From the NCBI GenBank assembly GCA_009924765.1, contig RFQW01000081.1, positions 1 through 7,231 on the forward strand: 7,231 nucleotides of DNA. Direction: 5' to 3'. This document shows, in pieces, positions 6,159 through 7,231 of this stretch. Numbering within the stretch: position 1 is the stretch's first letter; every line of letters starts with the position of its first letter. The notes under the pieces are model-generated. The model made no database searches, was not told the origin of the DNA, and saw only the letters and a program-made list of their open reading frames with translations. A program made the translations under genes and the position numbers. This DNA is from Planctomycetota bacterium. GTDB taxonomy: Bacteria; Planctomycetota; Phycisphaerae; Phycisphaerales; SM1A02.

Positions 6159-6766
6159 GCAGCATCAACGACCCAACTCCCACCACGGCCATGCAGGCGA
6201 TCGGCCACGCCGAGACCTCTCAGCACAACCTGGAGCGATTCCGCCGGGCGCGACTGAGCGATCAGGCCATCACGGAGCAGACGCTCTCGCTGTCCACGCC
6301 GCTCGAGCGCGTGGAGGGCGCCATGCTGGCCCTGCTGTGCTTCCGCGTGGCGGGCGAACGCTTCGCGCTGCCGGCCGCATGCGTGGAGCGCGTCTTCATC
6401 GTGCCCGCGGTGCGCCGCATTCCCCATCGCAAGCGCGCCGCGTTCCGAGGCATGGTGGCGCACGAGGGCGAGATCCTGCTGCTGGGCTCACTGGAACGAT
6501 TGCTCGACCTTCCTGGAACGAATGAATCCGATCCCGCCGATGCGCGCATGGTGCTCTTGAGCCCCGCGGGCCGCGGCTGGGCCTTCGAGGTGAACAGCGT
6601 CGATGGCGTGGTGCAGGTTCGCAAGAGCGACCTGCGCGCCGCACCAGGCACGGTGACGCGCGGACTCGGCAGCGCCACGCGGTCGCTGGTCAGCCTGCCC
6701 GATGGCGAGGCATCGTTGCTCGATCCCGACACGCTTCGCAAGGGCTGGGAGGCCTCCGCATCATGA
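6155..6766 (+). CDS. wspD: CheW-like adaptor, WspD type
   Basis: This 203-residue second CheW protein would couple the receptor to the WspE kinase. Residues 1-50 are a polar, probably flexible or helical leader. The CheW domain runs from about 53 to 195: LALLCFRVAGERFALPAACV (57-76), RRIPHRKRAAFRGMVAHEGEILLLGSLERLL (87-117, resembling the IPHR-x(n)-GLVNxRGEL segment of WspD) and WAFEVNSVDGVVQV (142-155). The leader lacks the Cys-rich motif that I recall before the CheW domain in Pseudomonas WspD; its first cysteine is C62. The GTG start is chosen for the GTGA overlap with the wspC stop and the GGAG 7 bases upstream, giving the same junction style as its neighbours. The stop overlaps the wspE start (ATGA). 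The domain is secure; the wspD name rests on order and partial resemblance. Confidence 0.8.
   Translation: MSSINDPTPTTAMQAIGHAETSQHNLERFRRARLSDQAITEQTLSLSTPLERVEGAMLALLCFRVAGERFALPAACVERVFIVPAVRRIPHRKRAAFRGMVAHEGEILLLGSLERLLDLPGTNESDPADARMVLLSPAGRGWAFEVNSVDGVVQVRKSDLRAAPGTVTRGLGSATRSLVSLPDGEASLLDPDTLRKGWEASAS
6747..6752 (+). promoter_or_regulatory. Ribosome binding site for wspE
   Basis: GGGAGG within the end of wspD, 10 bases before the ATG at 6763. It is a strong Shine-Dalgarno sequence at a slightly long spacing and supports that ATG together with the ATGA overlap. Confidence 0.6.
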
Positions 6767-7231
6767 GTGGATTCGGTGGACTGGATCTGTTCGAGCTGTT
6801 CAAGAGCGAAGTCGAGACGCACGGCGCGGCGATGAACGCCGGCTTGCTGCAGCTGGAAGGCAACGTGTCGGATCCGGGACCGATCGCCGGCCTGATGCGT
6901 GCGGCCCACTCCATCAAGGGCGCCGCGCGCGTGGTGGGCATCGATGTGGTGGTGTCGCTCGCCCACGAGATGGAAGACGCCATGGTGCGCGTGCAGAAGG
7001 GCCTTGAAGTGTGCACGCCGCAGCGCGTGGACCAGCTGTTGCAGGGCACCGACCTGCTGACGCAGCTCACCGGCATGAAGGAAGGCGACCTGCCCGCATG
7101 GAGCAGCGAGAAGGCCGCCGACATCAACGCGCTCATCACGGCGCTGGCCGCACCCGCCACGGCAGCTCCCGCGGCGAAGGCCGCCGCCGCACCGACCGCG
7201 GCAGTGGAACCAGCCGCACCCGCGGCACCGG
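6763..7231 (+). CDS. wspE: CheA-type histidine kinase, WspE type (3' partial)
   Basis: Only the first 156 residues are present; the frame is open to the right edge. Residues about 5-125 are an HPt domain. It starts with LDLFELFKSEVETHGAAMNA, typical of WspE, and carries the phosphorylatable His49 in MRAAHSIKGAARVVGI (45-60), followed by LAHEMEDAMVRVQKG (66-80). This H-S-I/L-K-G-A-A-R-I/V-V-G stretch is a strong WspE hallmark. Residues 128-156 are an Ala/Pro-rich linker (AAPATAAPAAKAAAAP) of the kind that precedes the next CheA domains. In the family this kinase autophosphorylates and passes phosphate to its own C-terminal receiver, to WspF and to WspR; those parts are outside the window. The ATG overlaps the wspD stop by 4 bases and follows GGGAGG. 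The identification is confident for the N-terminal part; whether a C-terminal receiver is present cannot be seen. Confidence 0.88.
   Translation, partial: MSGFGGLDLFELFKSEVETHGAAMNAGLLQLEGNVSDPGPIAGLMRAAHSIKGAARVVGIDVVVSLAHEMEDAMVRVQKGLEVCTPQRVDQLLQGTDLLTQLTGMKEGDLPAWSSEKAADINALITALAAPATAAPAAKAAAAPTAAVEPAAPAAP

Noticed and set aside
6563..6577. CCGCGGGCCGCGG-like inverted repeat inside wspD
   Set aside because: It is in-frame coding sequence of ordinary Ala/Gly/Arg codons, so the symmetry is most likely a by-product of high GC.

Overview
The window is a GC-rich, densely coded bacterial stretch with strong G/C preference at third codon positions in all genes except the first. All six visible stop codons are TGA. 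The content (a Wsp-type chemosensory operon, c-di-GMP turnover, an M48-like peptidase and an RMD1/YagE-like membrane protein) fits a high-GC Gram-negative bacterium. Pseudomonadota is the obvious candidate because Wsp systems are best known there. Planctomycetota or another phylum cannot be excluded, and nothing in the window fixes the taxon.

Layout: (1) 2-1495 (+), the 3' part of an M48-family zinc metallopeptidase with a long C-terminal extension; its 5' end lies outside the window. (2) 1503-2575 (-), convergent with it, an RMD1/YagE (DUF155)-like gene with a C-terminal transmembrane helix. It is split by an apparent one-base frameshift near 1790-1835. (3) 2620-4380 (+), divergent from it, a cyclic-di-GMP phosphodiesterase with degenerate receiver, coiled-coil, GAF and complete HD-GYP domains. 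(4) 4432-7231 (+), four genes joined by 4-base start/stop overlaps: CheW, CheR-TPR, CheW and CheA. Their order and sequence signatures match wspB-wspC-wspD-wspE; the last runs off the right edge after its HPt domain and part of an Ala/Pro-rich linker.

How the genes may work together: in known Wsp systems a surface-sensing receptor (WspA) signals through two CheW adaptors (WspB, WspD) to the kinase WspE, with WspC methylating the receptor, and the output is a diguanylate cyclase (WspR) that raises c-di-GMP. Here the gene upstream of wspB is not a receptor but a GAF/HD-GYP phosphodiesterase, which would lower c-di-GMP. No receptor, wspF or wspR is visible; they may lie beyond the right edge or elsewhere. 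Starts at 2620 and 4432 both have a TANNNT -10-like hexamer exactly 6 bases upstream and poor Shine-Dalgarno sequences, suggesting leaderless transcripts, whereas wspD and wspE have clear ribosome binding sites.

No tRNA, rRNA, CRISPR array, mobile element or convincing terminator was seen, and there is no gene-free stretch longer than about 50 bases.
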